A stretch of DNA of 64,000 nucleotides from Leucobacter komagatae (GTDB taxonomy: Bacteria; Actinomycetota; Actinomycetes; Actinomycetales; Microbacteriaceae). Positions 48,351 through 58,811 of this stretch are shown here, piece by piece. Every line of letters begins with the position of its first letter. Positions within the stretch are counted from its first letter, which is position 1. Where the stretch lies: the NCBI RefSeq assembly GCF_000834055.1, contig NZ_JXSQ01000011.1, forward strand, positions 38,474 to 102,473, in the 5' to 3' direction. The translations under genes were made by a program, and so were the position numbers. The notes under the pieces are model-generated. The model searched no databases and was not told the DNA's origin. It saw nothing but the letters and a program-made list of their open reading frames with translations.

Positions 48351-49193
48351 ATGCTGCGTATCGCAGTTCCGAACAAGGGCTCGCTCTCCGAGATCGCTGC
48401 CGAAATGCTCGCAGAGGCCGGCTACTCGGGGCGTAAGGATGCGCGGAAGCTTGTCCACGCTGACCCGAAGAACGACGTTGAGTTTTTCTACCTTCGCCCC
48501 CGCGACATCGCCACCTATGTTGGTTCGGGTGCGCTCGACGTCGGCATCACGGGTCGTGACCTCTTGCTCGACTCGGGTTCTGAAGCGCACGAGATCGCAG
48601 AGCTCGACTTTGCTGACTCAACGTTCCGGTTCGCGTCGCCCGCCGACGGCGACATCACCGAGCTTGAGCACCTCGCCGGCAAGCGGGTTGCGACGAGCTA
48701 CCCGACGCTCGTAGATACGTTCCTGCGGAAGCGCGGCGTCGAGTCGACGCTCGTGAAGCTCGATGGCGCTGTCGAGTCTGCCGTGCAGCTCGGCGTCGCT
48801 GACGCGGTTGCCGACGTTGTGTCAACCGGGGCGACGCTGCGCGCTGCGGGGCTCGACATCTTCGGGCCAGTGATCCTCGAGTCGACCGCTGTGCTCATCG
48901 GTGGGCCGAGCCAGCACGCAGGCCTTGAGCGGCTGATGCGCCGCCTCCGCGGTGTGCTTGTCGCGCGCAAGTTTGTGCTCATGGACTACGACCTCCCGGT
49001 GGATCATCTCGACGACGCGATCGCGGTCGCCGGCGGCATCGAGTCGCCGACCGTGTCGCCGCTGCGCGACGAGAAGTGGGTCGCGGTGCGGGTCATGGTT
49101 GCTGCGGACGACGCGAACCAGATCATGGACAGGCTCTATGACCTCGGTGCCAGGGCGATCCTCGTTACCGCGATCCACGCCGCACGGCTGTAG
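48351..49193 (+). CDS. hisG: ATP phosphoribosyltransferase HisG (long form)
   Basis: First, feedback-controlled step of histidine synthesis. The 280-aa protein has the catalytic domain ([44 protein letters not shown]) and a C-terminal ACT-like regulatory domain of about 75 residues for histidine binding. Hexameric long form, so no HisZ is needed. ATG 48351 follows GGAAGGAAA. Confidence 0.96.
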   Translation: MLRIAVPNKGSLSEIAAEMLAEAGYSGRKDARKLVHADPKNDVEFFYLRPRDIATYVGSGALDVGITGRDLLLDSGSEAHEIAELDFADSTFRFASPADGDITELEHLAGKRVATSYPTLVDTFLRKRGVESTLVKLDGAVESAVQLGVADAVADVVSTGATLRAAGLDIFGPVILESTAVLIGGPSQHAGLERLMRRLRGVLVARKFVLMDYDLPVDHLDDAIAVAGGIESPTVSPLRDEKWVAVRVMVAADDANQIMDRLYDLGARAILVTAIHAARL

Positions 49194-49205
49194 GGGGCGC
49201 GCACG

Positions 49206-49997
49206 ATGACTGTTTCAGTGCGTGTGATTCCGTGCCTCGACGTTGCGGGTGGGCGCGTCGTGAAGGGCGTGAACTTCCTCAACCTGCAGGACGCGGGTGA
49301 CCCCGTTGAACTCGCGGCGAAGTACGCTGAGCAGGGCGCAGACGAGTTGACGTTCCTCGACGTCACGGCAACCGTTGATGGCCGCTCGACGACGTATGAC
49401 GTGGTGCGGCGCACCGCTGAGCAGGTGTTCATTCCGCTCACCGTTGGTGGGGGAGTGCGCGAGGTCGACGATGTCGCCCGCCTGCTTGAGGTTGGCGCAG
49501 ATAAGGTCGGCATCAATTCCGGCGCGATCGCGCGCCCGGAAGTGATCGGTGAGATCGCCGACCGCTTCGGCGCGCAGGTGCTCGTGCTCTCGCTCGACGT
49601 GAAGCGCAGCGAGAAGCAGCCCAGCGGTTTCGTCGTGACGACCCATGGCGGCAAGCGCGAGACCGAGCTCGACGCGCTCGAGTGGTGCCGCGAAGCGGTG
49701 GATCGTGGTGCTGGCGAATTGCTCGTGAACTCGATGGATGCCGACGGTACGCAAGACGGGTTTGATCTTGAGCTCGTACGCAAGGTGCGGGCGATCGCGA
49801 CGGTTCCGGTGATCGCTTCGGGCGGCGCCGGTGAGCTTGCGCACTTCGCCCCGGCGGTTGACGCTGGCGCAGACGCAGTGCTTGCCGCGTCCGTCTTCCA
49901 CTACGGCAAGTTCACGATCGGTGAGGTGAAAGAGGCGCTTGCGTCCGCAGGCCATCCTGTGCGGCTCGGCGGCGCACAGGCGGAGGGACAGGGATGA
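49206..49997 (+). CDS. hisF: Imidazole glycerol phosphate synthase cyclase subunit HisF
   Basis: A 263-aa TIM barrel that closes the imidazole ring with ammonia from HisH. Catalytic Asp in VIPCLDV (residue 12) and in LVLSLDVKR (about 135); phosphate sites GGGVREVDD and ASGGAGE. It starts 12 bp after hisG and is coupled to hisI (ATGA). hisA, hisB and hisH are not in the window. Confidence 0.97.
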   Translation: MTVSVRVIPCLDVAGGRVVKGVNFLNLQDAGDPVELAAKYAEQGADELTFLDVTATVDGRSTTYDVVRRTAEQVFIPLTVGGGVREVDDVARLLEVGADKVGINSGAIARPEVIGEIADRFGAQVLVLSLDVKRSEKQPSGFVVTTHGGKRETELDALEWCREAVDRGAGELLVNSMDADGTQDGFDLELVRKVRAIATVPVIASGGAGELAHFAPAVDAGADAVLAASVFHYGKFTIGEVKEALASAGHPVRLGGAQAEGQG

Positions 49998-50458
49998 GCT
50001 CGCAGGCGAATGGTGGCCAGCACACGGATCGTGTCGGAGCTCAGCGGGCCGTCGCTGCGGAGCACTCGCACGCAGCAGATACGGGTGCGGGCGCGGCTGT
50101 TGACGTGTCGGAAACGATCGCGTCGCTGAAGTTTGGTGACGATGGGCTTCTGCCCGCGATCGTGCAGGACGACGACGGTGGCGACGTGCTCATGCTGGCG
50201 TGGATGGACGCTGAGGCTGTGCGACGCACCCTCACCTCCGGCCGCGTGACGTATTGGTCGCGGTCTCGCGGCGAGTACTGGCGCAAGGGCGACACGTCGG
50301 GGCACCGGCAGTATGTGCGCTCGGTCGCCAGCGACTGCGACGGCGATACGCTGCTCGTGCGCGTCGTGCAGCTCGGGGCAGCGTGCCACACTGGGGAGCG
50401 CACCTGCTTCGACGGGCGCGCACTGCCCGTGGTCGTTGGAGACCCAGTAACCGATTGA
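49994..50458 (+). CDS. hisI: Phosphoribosyl-AMP cyclohydrolase HisI
   Basis: Third step of histidine synthesis. The 154-aa protein has [33 protein letters not shown] and the zinc ligands in [12 protein letters not shown]. The first 40 residues are a non-conserved Ala/His-rich extension, so GTG or ATG codons downstream cannot be excluded, but the ATGA overlap with hisF supports this start. Confidence 0.95.
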   Translation: MSSQANGGQHTDRVGAQRAVAAEHSHAADTGAGAAVDVSETIASLKFGDDGLLPAIVQDDDGGDVLMLAWMDAEAVRRTLTSGRVTYWSRSRGEYWRKGDTSGHRQYVRSVASDCDGDTLLVRVVQLGAACHTGERTCFDGRALPVVVGDPVTD

Positions 50459-50465
50459 TGAATGT

Positions 50466-50505
50466 GACAGTTCAGCCTCGCCAACTACGGCGGGGCTGAG
50501 CTGTC
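50466..50505 (+). terminator. Long hairpin after hisI
   Basis: Arms GACAGTTCAGCCTCGCC and GGCGGGGCTGAGCTGTC pair over 17 bp with two wobble/mismatch positions and a short loop. It is followed by TCTTG rather than a T run. Likely end of the his operon. Confidence 0.65.
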
Positions 50506-50554
50506 TCTTGCGCATGAGAATGCCCAACGCAGGGTTCATTCTGGCACTGAGAGA

Positions 50555-50560
50555 TAGGCT
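50555..50560 (+). promoter_or_regulatory. -10 element for trpE (leaderless)
   Basis: TAGGCT, 6 nt before GTG 50567. No leader peptide with Trp codons is found here, in contrast to the orphan trpB. Confidence 0.5.
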
Positions 50561-50566
50561 GAGACA

Positions 50567-52179
50567 GTGAGCAACACGACCACCCGTGCCGAGTTCGAAT
50601 CTGAGCGCATGGCACACGCCGTCATCCCCGTCAGGCGAGAGATCTTCGCTGACGCGGACACGCCAGTGAGCATCTACCGGAAAGTCGCCGGATCACGGGT
50701 GGGGACATTCCTCCTCGAATCCGCTGAGCAGGGCGGCGTGTGGACGCGGTTTAGCTTTGTTGGGGCAGGCAGTTTTGGTGTGCTCGGCGAGCGTGATGGC
50801 CGTGCGCAGTGGACTCCGAGCACGCACGCATTTGGCGCTGCGGACGCCAACGGTGCGCAGCCCCTCGGGGAGCCGCTCGCAGAGGATCGCCTCTTGCCAG
50901 GCGGTGTGTCGACGTTGCAGCCCGTCGCTGCGCTGCGCGCAGCGTACGAGCGTTGGAAGGCGCCGCAGATTCCCGGACTCCCGCCGCTCGCGAGCGGGTT
51001 CGTTGGCTACCTCGGGTGGGAGACCGTTCGCCAGTTCGAGCGCCTCGAATCGCCTCCAGCTGCGGGAACCGGCCTGCCGACGCAGGGCCTGAGCTTTGTT
51101 TCTGAGCTCGTGGTGATCGATCACCGCGAGGGTGCTGTGATCCTCATCGCGAACGTTCTTAACGACGGCGTCATCCCCGGCGCGAACGGTGGCGAGCACG
51201 GCGACGCGACGCACAGTGGGCTGATGCGCAGCGCCGGCTCGACGCCTTGCAGGCGGCACTCGCTGCGCCTGAACCGTCGCCCCTCGGCACGCTCGACCGG
51301 GACGCCATCCCAGAGCCGACACGGTTGACGACCACGCCCGAGTACATGGCGACGGTCGATGCGGCGAAGCGCTATATCGTCGACGGCGACATCTTCCAGG
51401 TCGTGCCGTCGCAGCGATTTGATCAGGAGTGCACGGCCGACCCGCTCGATGTGTATCGCGTGCTCAGGCACCTCAACCCGAGTCCCTTCCTGTACCTTGT
51501 GCAGCTCGAAGGCAATGACGGGGTGCCGTTCGCGGTCGTCGGATCGAGCCCCGAGGCGCTGGTGACGGTGCAGGAGCACGGGCACGTGATGACCCACCCG
51601 ATTGCCGGGTCGCGGCCGCGCGGGGCGACGGTTGAGCAGGACAAGCAGTTCGCGAAGGACTTGCTTGCTGACGAGAAAGAGCGTGCTGAGCATCTCATGC
51701 TCGTCGATCTCGCGCGCAATGACCTCGCCAGGGTGTGTGAGCCAGGCAGTGTCGAGGTGACCGAGTTCATGATGATCCAACGGTTCAGCCACATCATGCA
51801 CATCGTCTCCTCGGTTGAGGGTCAGGTGCGTGAAGACCAGAACCCGATTGACGTGTTCAAGGCAACGTTCCCTGCTGGGACGCTCAGTGGTGCGCCGAAG
51901 CCGCGCGCCCTCGAAATTATCGACGAACTCGAGCCAGTGCAGCGGGGCGTGTACGGGGGAGTTGTCGGCTACTTCGGGCTCGGCGGGGCAGCGGATCTCG
52001 CGATCGCGATCCGCACGGCCACGATCCGCGACGGCGTTGCGATGGTGCAGGCGGGCGCGGGAGTTGTGGCGGATTCGGTCCCGGAGACCGAGGACGCCGA
52101 GTGCCAGAGTAAGGCTGCGGCGCCGCTCAGGGCTATTGCGATCGCGAACTCACTGACCAGGGCAGCAGTACATGGCTGA
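50567..52179 (+). pseudogene. trpE: Anthranilate synthase component I TrpE, frameshifted
   Basis: Chorismate to anthranilate, first step of tryptophan synthesis. The N-terminal part has the feedback motif TFLLES. The catalytic part has FQVVPSQRF, AVVGSSPEALV, PIAGSRPRG, MLVDLARNDL and AGTLSGAPK. They are in different frames. After GGEHGDATH the frame shifts near 51214; adding one C gives HQWADAQRRLDALQ and joins both parts into a protein of about 537 aa. Either a one-base assembly deletion or a true trpE mutation. A trpG partner is not in the window. The stop overlaps the next gene by 8 bp. Confidence 0.88.
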
Positions 52180-52864
52180 CCGGGGACCGAGCGCGCACGA
52201 GGAATCACTGAGTTTGCCTGAGGAGCCAACACGCATGTCTGAAGTACGCACCAGCAAATTCACGAATAAGGCGACTCTCATCGGGTTCGTCGTCCTCACC
52301 GGCGCCGTGGCGTTGCTGAGTTCTGTGCAGGAATGGATCGATATCGCGTTCCATCCCGGAGCAGCAACGATTGAGCACTTGAGTGTGACAGGTCAACAGA
52401 TCAGCCCGGCGCTCACGCTCATCGCGCTTGCGGCGCTCGCGTCTGCGCTGGTGCTGACGATTGCCGGTCGGGGGTTCCGCCGGGTCATCGGCCTACTCAT
52501 CGTCATCCTTGGTGGCGGGCTCTCGTACGCTGGGGTGCGCGCGCTCATCGACCCGTTCGATGGCGCGAGCGGCCCCATCGCGCAGGTGAGCGGCATCACC
52601 GGTACCGCGCAGAGCACGCTCGTCGAGAGCTTCAACGTGTCGGTCTGGCCAACGGTCACCGTTGTGGTTGGTGCGCTCCTTGCGCTCGCCGGGGTCTTGG
52701 TGTTGGTATTCGGGCAGCGCTGGAAGGCAGCTGGTCGCAAGTATGAGTCAGGATCGGGGCCGGCGCGCCCGCGCTCGGCGACAGCCCCTACCGACGACCG
52801 GATCTCTGAGTGGGATGCGCTGTCGGATGGCGGAGACCCAACCGACGATGAGGATGACCGCTAG
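52172..52864 (+). CDS. Trp biosynthesis-associated membrane protein
   Basis: A 230-aa protein with four hydrophobic segments and a hydrophilic acidic C-tail (GDPTDDEDDR). It fits the actinobacterial family found between trpE and trpC (TIGR02234/PF09534-like); function unknown. ATG 52172 overlaps the trpE stop; ATG 52235 (MSEVRTSKFT) is an alternative start nearer the conserved part. Confidence 0.85.
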   Translation: MADRGPSAHEESLSLPEEPTRMSEVRTSKFTNKATLIGFVVLTGAVALLSSVQEWIDIAFHPGAATIEHLSVTGQQISPALTLIALAALASALVLTIAGRGFRRVIGLLIVILGGGLSYAGVRALIDPFDGASGPIAQVSGITGTAQSTLVESFNVSVWPTVTVVVGALLALAGVLVLVFGQRWKAAGRKYESGSGPARPRSATAPTDDRISEWDALSDGGDPTDDEDDR

Positions 52865-53039
52865 CGGCACGCGAGCTTCGCTTCGCCCAAGTCGGCGCGG
52901 ATTGTCGTGCCGTGTAATGTGCTGCGATCCGTCGCAAGACACGGCGATGAGTACGCCACGCGCCTCTGCATTCGCTGAATGCTGAGAGTTCCCGGTAAGA
53001 TTGAAACGTCCGAATGTGCACACCTGCCAGAGGAGATAC

Positions 53040-53273
53040 ATGAGTAACCAGCACGGAGACCCCGGTCACGGCGATTCGCCCGCGGCATGGACGGCAGTGG
53101 TGGTGATGCTCATTGGCATTGCTGCCGGAACCGTATTCTTCTTCCTGCAGATGCCCACGTTTGTGTGGGTATGCGTCGGAGTCGTAGCACTCGGCCTGAT
53201 CCTTGGAGCTATCCTCGCGAAGGCTGGCTATGGCGTCAAGGGCCCCCGGTTCACCCCGAAGTCACACGACTAA
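53040..53273 (+). CDS. Small two-helix membrane protein, DUF6704-like
   Basis: A 77-aa protein: a His/Gly-rich N-terminus (HGDPGHGDSPAAWTAV), two hydrophobic segments and a KAGYGVKGPRFTPKSH tail. It is commonly present between trpE and trpC in Microbacteriaceae, as far as I recall (DUF6704); function unknown. AGGAGA lies 4 nt before the ATG. The 175-bp gap before it holds no other gene I can support. Confidence 0.8.
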   Translation: MSNQHGDPGHGDSPAAWTAVVVMLIGIAAGTVFFFLQMPTFVWVCVGVVALGLILGAILAKAGYGVKGPRFTPKSHD

Positions 53274-53275
53274 CC

Positions 53276-54046
53276 ATGCTTGACCAGCTCCTCAAGGGTT
53301 CGCTCGAGGACGCGAAGTCCCGCAGGCAGGTCCGCCCGTACTCCGCCGTTGAGGCGGAGGCGTTGGCGCGGCCTGCCGCGCTTGACGCGCTGGCGCATCT
53401 TGCGCCTGCGGATCACATTCGTGTGATCGCCGAGGTCAAGCGTGCGAGCCCCTCGCGGGGTGATCTCGCTGAGATCCCCGAGCCGCAGGCGCTGGCCAGC
53501 CAGTACGAGTCTGGCGGCGCGAGCGTGGTGAGCGTGCTCACCGAGGAACGTCGTTTCAAGGGATCCCTTCGGGACCTTGAGGCGGTTCGCAAGGCCGTGA
53601 GTATCCCGGTGCTCCGCAAGGAGTTCATCGGCGAGGAGTACCAGATTCTCGAGGCACGCGCCGCTGGCGCAGACCTCATTTTGCTCATCGTTGCTGCGCT
53701 TCCACAGGAGACGCTTGAGCGTCTCTACGCGTTCACGCTTGAGCTGGGGATGACCCCGCTCGTCGAGGCGCACTCCGCTGACGAGGTTGCTCGCTCGGTC
53801 GACCTTGGGTCCCAGCTGATCGGTGTGAATGCGCGAGACCTTTCGACATTCGAACTCGACCGCGACCTGTTCGGCCGCGTTGCCGACCAGATTCCGGCTG
53901 GCGTGATTCGCGTCGCGGAGTCGGCGGTGCTCGGTGTCGAGGACGTCGAGCGTTACCGTGATGCTGGTGCCGACGCGGTGCTCGTTGGCGAAGCGCTCGT
54001 GACGAACGACCCGATTGCGACGCTTGGTTCGTTTTTGAACGTGTAA
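53276..54046 (+). CDS. trpC: Indole-3-glycerol-phosphate synthase TrpC
   Basis: A 256-aa TIM barrel. Catalytic Lys in EVKRASPSRG near residue 54, LRKEFI, EAHSADEV, and GVNARDLSTFE with the catalytic Glu/Asn region. It starts 2 bp after the DUF6704-like stop, so translation is coupled. trpD and trpF are not present here. Confidence 0.96.
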   Translation: MLDQLLKGSLEDAKSRRQVRPYSAVEAEALARPAALDALAHLAPADHIRVIAEVKRASPSRGDLAEIPEPQALASQYESGGASVVSVLTEERRFKGSLRDLEAVRKAVSIPVLRKEFIGEEYQILEARAAGADLILLIVAALPQETLERLYAFTLELGMTPLVEAHSADEVARSVDLGSQLIGVNARDLSTFELDRDLFGRVADQIPAGVIRVAESAVLGVEDVERYRDAGADAVLVGEALVTNDPIATLGSFLNV

Positions 54047-54079
54047 CGCGACCCCTACCGTCTCTTGTGAAAGGCGACC

Positions 54080-55351
54080 ATGTCAGATCAGCCCTCAATG
54101 ACGAGTCTCAGAGATCAGCAGGGGCCGTTTTTCGGTTCTTACGGCGGACGATTCATGCCAGAGTCGCTTATCGCCGCGATCGACGAGCTCTCTGCGGCCT
54201 ACGCCGAGGCGAAGGCAGACCCCGCGTTCCAGTCGGAGCTGCTTGATCTGCTCCGTGACTACGCCGGCAGGCCGTCCCCGATTACTGAGGTGCCGCGGTT
54301 CGCTGAGCACGCTGGCGGCGCGCGGATCTTTCTCAAGCGCGAGGATCTGAACCACACCGGGTCCCACAAGATCAACAACGTGCTCGGCCAAGCGCTGCTC
54401 ACGAAGCGGCTCGGTAAGACACGCGTCATCGCGGAGACCGGCGCGGGGCAGCACGGCGTAGCTACGGCTACCGCGGCGGCGCTGCTCGGGCTCGAGTGCG
54501 TCGTGTACATGGGCGAAGTCGACACCAAGCGGCAGGCGCTGAACGTCGCACGGATGCGCCTGCTCGGCGCTGAGGTTGTTCCGGTGACGACCGGTTCGCG
54601 CACGCTCAAGGACGCAATCAACGAGGCGTACCGCGACTGGGTCGCGACCGTCGAGAACACCAACTACGTCTTCGGAACCGCGGCAGGCCCGCACCCGTTC
54701 CCCGCGATGGTGCGTGACTTCCAGAAGGTCATCTCCGAGGAGGCGCGTGAGCAGCTGCTCGCGAAGAACGGCAGGCTACCCGACGCGGTCGTTGCCTGCG
54801 TCGGCGGCGGATCGAACGCGATCGGCATGTTTGATGCGTTCCTCGACGACGAATCCGTCGCGCTCTACGGTGTTGAGGCCGCGGGCGATGGCGTCGACAC
54901 CGAACGGCACGCGGCCTCGATCGAGCGCGGCAAGCCCGGTGTGCTGCACGGCGCGCGCACCTACGTGCTGCAGGACGACGACGGCCAGACCATCGAGTCG
55001 CACTCGATCTCCGCCGGTCTCGACTATCCGGGCGTTGGGCCAGAGCACTCCTGGCTCGCAGACATTGGCAGGGCAACCTACATTCCCGCGACCGATGACG
55101 AGGCGATGCAGGCGCTCCGGCTGCTCAGCCAGACCGAGGGCATCATTCCCGCGATCGAATCTGCGCACGCGCTCGCTGGCGCGATCCGCATTGGTAAGGA
55201 ACTCGGGCCAGACGCGATCATCGCAGTGAGCCTCTCCGGCCGCGGCGACAAGGACATGGCGACCGCGGGTCGCTACTTCGGGCTGTTTGACGGCACCGAG
55301 CTCGACGGCGCCGAGGTTGACGGCACCATTTCTCAGGAGGGCGCAGAATGA
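54080..55351 (+). CDS. trpB: Tryptophan synthase beta subunit TrpB
   Basis: A 423-aa PLP enzyme joining indole and serine. PLP Lys in [10 protein letters not shown] near residue 96, [10 protein letters not shown], the phosphate cup [10 protein letters not shown], and SLSGRGDKD near the C-terminus. Intact, in contrast to the orphan copy at 30.6-31.8 kb, and coupled to trpA (ATGA). The two copies differ at many positions, for example [13 protein letters not shown] here and [13 protein letters not shown] there. Confidence 0.97.
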   Translation: MSDQPSMTSLRDQQGPFFGSYGGRFMPESLIAAIDELSAAYAEAKADPAFQSELLDLLRDYAGRPSPITEVPRFAEHAGGARIFLKREDLNHTGSHKINNVLGQALLTKRLGKTRVIAETGAGQHGVATATAAALLGLECVVYMGEVDTKRQALNVARMRLLGAEVVPVTTGSRTLKDAINEAYRDWVATVENTNYVFGTAAGPHPFPAMVRDFQKVISEEAREQLLAKNGRLPDAVVACVGGGSNAIGMFDAFLDDESVALYGVEAAGDGVDTERHAASIERGKPGVLHGARTYVLQDDDGQTIESHSISAGLDYPGVGPEHSWLADIGRATYIPATDDEAMQALRLLSQTEGIIPAIESAHALAGAIRIGKELGPDAIIAVSLSGRGDKDMATAGRYFGLFDGTELDGAEVDGTISQEGAE

Positions 55352-56136
55352 GCGCTTCGCGTGTTGAAGCGGCAATCCTCGCCGCAAAGCAAGAGCGCAA
55401 GGGCGCGCTCATTGGCTATCTTCCTGTTGCCTTCCCCGACCTCGACACGAGCGTTGACGCGGCGATTGCGATGGCGCGGTCCGGTGCCGACGTCATCGAG
55501 TTCGGGGTGCCATACTCCGACCCGGTGATGGACGGCCTGGTGATCCAGGAGGCGACGCAGACCGCGCTCAAAGCTGGCTTCAAGCTCTCGCAGCTTTTCG
55601 AAGCGATCAAGCGGGTCACGGCCGTCGTCGACGCCCCAGTACTCGTCATGACCTACTGGAATCCCGTCGTGCAGTACGGGGTTGAGCGCTTCGCGCGCGA
55701 CCTGGCTGCTGCCGGTGGTGCTGGGCTCATCACGCCCGACATCACCCCTGACGCGGCGGCCGAGTGGATCGACGTCAGCGAGCGAACCGGCCTCGACCGC
55801 GTGTTCCTTGCCGCGCCGACATCCAGCGATGAGCGGCTCGCGATGATCTCCCAGAGCAGCACAGGCTTTGTGTACACCGTTTCCACCATGGGAATCACGG
55901 GGGAGCGGTCGGAGCTCGACGCCGCCGCTCGCGTGCTCACCGCACGACTCCGCGACGCTGGTGACAGGCTCGCCTGTGTCGGGATCGGCATCTCCAACGC
56001 CGAGCAGGTTGCCTCGACACTCGAATACGCCGACGGAGCCATCGTCGGCACGGTCTTCGTTCGCGCGCTGCGCGAGGGCGGTGTCGAGCGACTTTCCGAG
56101 GTGGTTCGCGAGATCGCCGAGGGCACCAGGAGATAG
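55348..56136 (+). CDS. trpA: Tryptophan synthase alpha subunit TrpA
   Basis: A 262-aa TIM barrel that releases indole. Catalytic Glu and Asp in [15 protein letters not shown] near residues 49-60, and [15 protein letters not shown] and GIGISNAEQ phosphate loops. The start overlaps trpB by 4 bp. Confidence 0.97.
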   Translation: MSASRVEAAILAAKQERKGALIGYLPVAFPDLDTSVDAAIAMARSGADVIEFGVPYSDPVMDGLVIQEATQTALKAGFKLSQLFEAIKRVTAVVDAPVLVMTYWNPVVQYGVERFARDLAAAGGAGLITPDITPDAAAEWIDVSERTGLDRVFLAAPTSSDERLAMISQSSTGFVYTVSTMGITGERSELDAAARVLTARLRDAGDRLACVGIGISNAEQVASTLEYADGAIVGTVFVRALREGGVERLSEVVREIAEGTRR

Positions 56137-56137
56137 G

Positions 56138-56296
56138 ATGAACTCTGGTGCCGCGGGATACCGTGGTGAGAGCCAACCAGAGGTGGTGTGGTCGCGCGGA
56201 CAAGGAACTTGGCTGCGCACCAGCGCCGAGGGGAGAAATCCCAGCGCCGACGCAGCCGCCAGTGAACAGATTCGCCCGCGAAAGAGGAGCCAATGA
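56138..56296 (+). CDS. Possible 52-aa small protein between trpA and lgt
   Basis: ATG 56138 is preceded by AGGAGATAGG, which overlaps the trpA end; the stop overlaps the lgt ATG as ATGA. The peptide is hydrophilic, rich in Ser/Arg/Glu (MNSGAAGYRGES start, RPRKRSQ end), and matches no family I know. The good ribosome-binding site and coupling at both ends favour a real small gene or a translated leader for lgt. Codon use alone cannot decide. Confidence 0.4.
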   Translation: MNSGAAGYRGESQPEVVWSRGQGTWLRTSAEGRNPSADAAASEQIRPRKRSQ

Positions 56297-57231
56297 TTCT
56301 CCCGCTCAGTATTCCGAGCCCCAGCTTCCAGTTCTTTGAAATTGGTCCGCTCACGATCCACCTGTACGCCCTGTGGATCATCCTCGGCATTACCCTCGCA
56401 ACCATGTGGACCGGGCGCAGGCTCACCGCTCGCGGGGCAGAGCGCGGCGTCGTTCTCGATTTCATGATCTGGTCGGTGCTCATGGGCATCATCGGGGCGC
56501 GGCTCTACCACGTCGTCACCCACTGGGGCTTCTACTTTGCCTCTGGCCGTCAGTGGTGGAACCCGTTCGAGAAGGATGCGATCTGGAACATCTGGGATGG
56601 CGGGATCGCCATCTTCGGTGCGCTGCTCGGCGGCGCGGTCGGCGTGCTCATCGCCTCCCGTCTCACCGGCGTGCGCTTCCTCTCGTTTGCTGACGCACTC
56701 GTGCCCGGCCTGCTGCTCGCACAGGCGTTCGGCCGGCTCGGCAACTACTTCAACCACGAGCTCTTCGGCGGCCCCACCACGGCTCCGTGGGGGCTCGAAA
56801 TCGACTCCTCGAATCCGGCATTCCCGATCGGTTTGCCTGAGGGGACTCTCTTCCACCCGACGTTCCTGTACGAGATCCTTTGGAACCTCGTCGGTATCGT
56901 CGTTCTGCTCGCGATCGAGCACAAGTGGCGGCTCCGCTGGGGCAAGCTCTTCTCGCTGTACCTCGTCTGGTACGGCGTTGGCCGCGCCATCATCGAATCG
57001 ATGCGCGTCGACCCGAGCCTCCTCTTCCTGGGGCTGCGCACCAACGTGCTCGCCGCGCTACTCGCGATCGTCCTCGGAATCGTGCTGTACCTCGTGCAGC
57101 GTCGCCGCCACGTAGGCGTCGAGACGAGCGTGTACTTGCCAGGCCGGAACAACCCGGCCGACTCGGTCCTCAGCGACACTGCGGACCCCGAAGAATTTCA
57201 TCATGTGATCACCCGCGATAACGCGGAATAG
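56293..57231 (+). CDS. lgt: Phosphatidylglycerol:prolipoprotein diacylglyceryl transferase Lgt
   Basis: First enzyme of lipoprotein maturation; transfers diacylglycerol to the lipobox Cys. A 312-aa membrane protein with seven segments. GARLYHVVTHW, WDGGIAIFGALLGG and the Lgt signature GRLGNYFNHELFGGPT are clear. AGAGGAG lies 5 nt before the ATG. The acidic C-tail is variable in the family. LspA, the next step, is encoded at 9.9 kb. Confidence 0.96.
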   Translation: MILPLSIPSPSFQFFEIGPLTIHLYALWIILGITLATMWTGRRLTARGAERGVVLDFMIWSVLMGIIGARLYHVVTHWGFYFASGRQWWNPFEKDAIWNIWDGGIAIFGALLGGAVGVLIASRLTGVRFLSFADALVPGLLLAQAFGRLGNYFNHELFGGPTTAPWGLEIDSSNPAFPIGLPEGTLFHPTFLYEILWNLVGIVVLLAIEHKWRLRWGKLFSLYLVWYGVGRAIIESMRVDPSLLFLGLRTNVLAALLAIVLGIVLYLVQRRRHVGVETSVYLPGRNNPADSVLSDTADPEEFHHVITRDNAE

Positions 57232-57242
57232 AAGGAGTAGCC

Positions 57243-58706
57243 ATGCGCCACGCCAAGATCGTCGCAACCTGGGGCCCTGCTGTCTCAAGTTACGACCACA
57301 CTCTCGAGCTCATCAGCGCGGGTGTGAACGTCGCGCGCCTGAACATGTCGCACGGCACGTACAACGTGCACGAGGGCATTTACCGCAACATCCGGCGCGC
57401 CGAGATCGAGGTTGCTCGCCCCATTGCTGTGCTCGCCGACCTCCAGGGCCCGAAGATCCGGCTCGCGACCTTCGCAGACGGCCCCCACGACCTTGCAGTC
57501 GGAGACGAGTTTGCGATCACCACTCGCGACGTTCCCGGAGATCGCACGCTGTGTGGGACGACCCACAAGGGCCTCCCTGGCGACGTGAGCGTTGGGGATC
57601 CGCTGCTCGTAGACGACGGTAAGGTCGCGCTTCGCGCGATCAAGGTCACTGAAGACACCGTGTACACGGTCGTTGAGGTTCCTGGCACTGTGTCGAACAA
57701 CAAGGGCATCAACCTTCCCGGCGTCGCGGTGAACGTTCCCGCGCTGTCCGAGAAGGACGAGGACGACCTTCGCTGGGCCCTCAAGCTCGGCGTCGACTAC
57801 ATCGCGCTCTCGTTCGTGCGTGATGCTGCAGACATCGACCGCGTGCACGAGATCATGGACGAGGAGGGGACGCGCCTTCCGGTGATCGCGAAGATCGAGA
57901 AGCCGCAGGCCGTCGACAACCTCGAAGAGATCGTCGCCGCATTCGACGGGATCATGGTCGCCCGTGGCGACCTTGGCGTCGAGATGCCGCTCGAGCGGGT
58001 GCCGCTCGTGCAGACCGAGGCCATTGACATTGCCAGGCGCAACGCAAAGCCTGTGATTGTTGCGACGCAGGTCTTCGAGTCCATGATTGAGAACCCGCGG
58101 CCGACTCGCGCCGAGGCTTCGGACTGCGCGAATGCCGTGCTCGACGGCGCGGACGCCGTCATGCTCTCGGGCGAGACAAGCGTTGGTGCGTATCCTGTTG
58201 AGGCCGTGCAGACGATGGCGCGCATCATCGAGACCACCGAGGATCACGCGCTGGATCGGATCAAGCCGCTCACCGCAGCTCCCCGCAGCCAGGGCGGCGT
58301 GCTCACCCGCGCTGCTGCCGAGGTCGCTGACTTCATCGGCGCCCGGTACATCTGCGTGTTCACCGAGTCAGGTGACACGGTGCGCCGGATGTCACGTCTG
58401 CGCACGCCGATCCCCATCATCGGTTTCACTCCGGAGGTCGCAACACGCCGCCGGATGGAGCTCACCTGGGGTGCGCGCAGCATTGAGATGCCGCGCGTCG
58501 GAAGCACGGACGAGATGTTCGCTCAGGTCGACGAGGTGCTCGAGCCGCGCGACAACATCGAACTCGGTGAGCGTGTCCTCATCATTGCCGGTTCCCCTCC
58601 AGGGACCGTCGGCACAACGAACACCCTCCGCATTCACCGTGTGGGGGAGACGAGCGGTAACTTGACCGAGGCCGGGCCGCGCAAGCACACGCTCGACGGC
58701 GAATAG
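57243..58706 (+). CDS. pyk: Pyruvate kinase
   Basis: Final step of glycolysis. The 487-aa protein starts MRHAKIVATWGPAVSS (canonical AT-x-GPASS slightly changed) and has NMSHG, the active-site VIAKIEKPQAVDNLEEI near residue 219, MVARGDLGVEMP, and the C-terminal allosteric domain. AAGGAG precedes ATG 57243, 11 bp after lgt. Confidence 0.97.
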   Translation: MRHAKIVATWGPAVSSYDHTLELISAGVNVARLNMSHGTYNVHEGIYRNIRRAEIEVARPIAVLADLQGPKIRLATFADGPHDLAVGDEFAITTRDVPGDRTLCGTTHKGLPGDVSVGDPLLVDDGKVALRAIKVTEDTVYTVVEVPGTVSNNKGINLPGVAVNVPALSEKDEDDLRWALKLGVDYIALSFVRDAADIDRVHEIMDEEGTRLPVIAKIEKPQAVDNLEEIVAAFDGIMVARGDLGVEMPLERVPLVQTEAIDIARRNAKPVIVATQVFESMIENPRPTRAEASDCANAVLDGADAVMLSGETSVGAYPVEAVQTMARIIETTEDHALDRIKPLTAAPRSQGGVLTRAAAEVADFIGARYICVFTESGDTVRRMSRLRTPIPIIGFTPEVATRRRMELTWGARSIEMPRVGSTDEMFAQVDEVLEPRDNIELGERVLIIAGSPPGTVGTTNTLRIHRVGETSGNLTEAGPRKHTLDGE

Positions 58707-58713
58707 GTCGCTC

Positions 58714-58739
58714 GCGGGGCGGGCTGCGGCCCGCCCCGC
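58714..58739 (+). terminator. GC hairpin after pyk
   Basis: Perfect 11-bp stem GCGGGGCGGGC / GCCCGCCCCGC with a TGCG tetraloop; no T run. Lies 8 bp after the pyk stop. Confidence 0.55.
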
Positions 58740-58811
58740 GCTCTGGGACGACGGGGTGACACCCGTTCGCGGTCCCAGGGGCGGCTCCAGTACAGTAAAC
58801 TGGAGTCTCTT

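Noticed and set aside
50459..50566. Second trp attenuator before trpE
   Set aside because: The hairpin here ends the his operon; no short frame with Trp codons is found and the trpE promoter lies downstream of it.
56137..56292. Riboswitch before lgt
   Set aside because: No recognised aptamer consensus; the interval is better explained by a small coupled reading frame.
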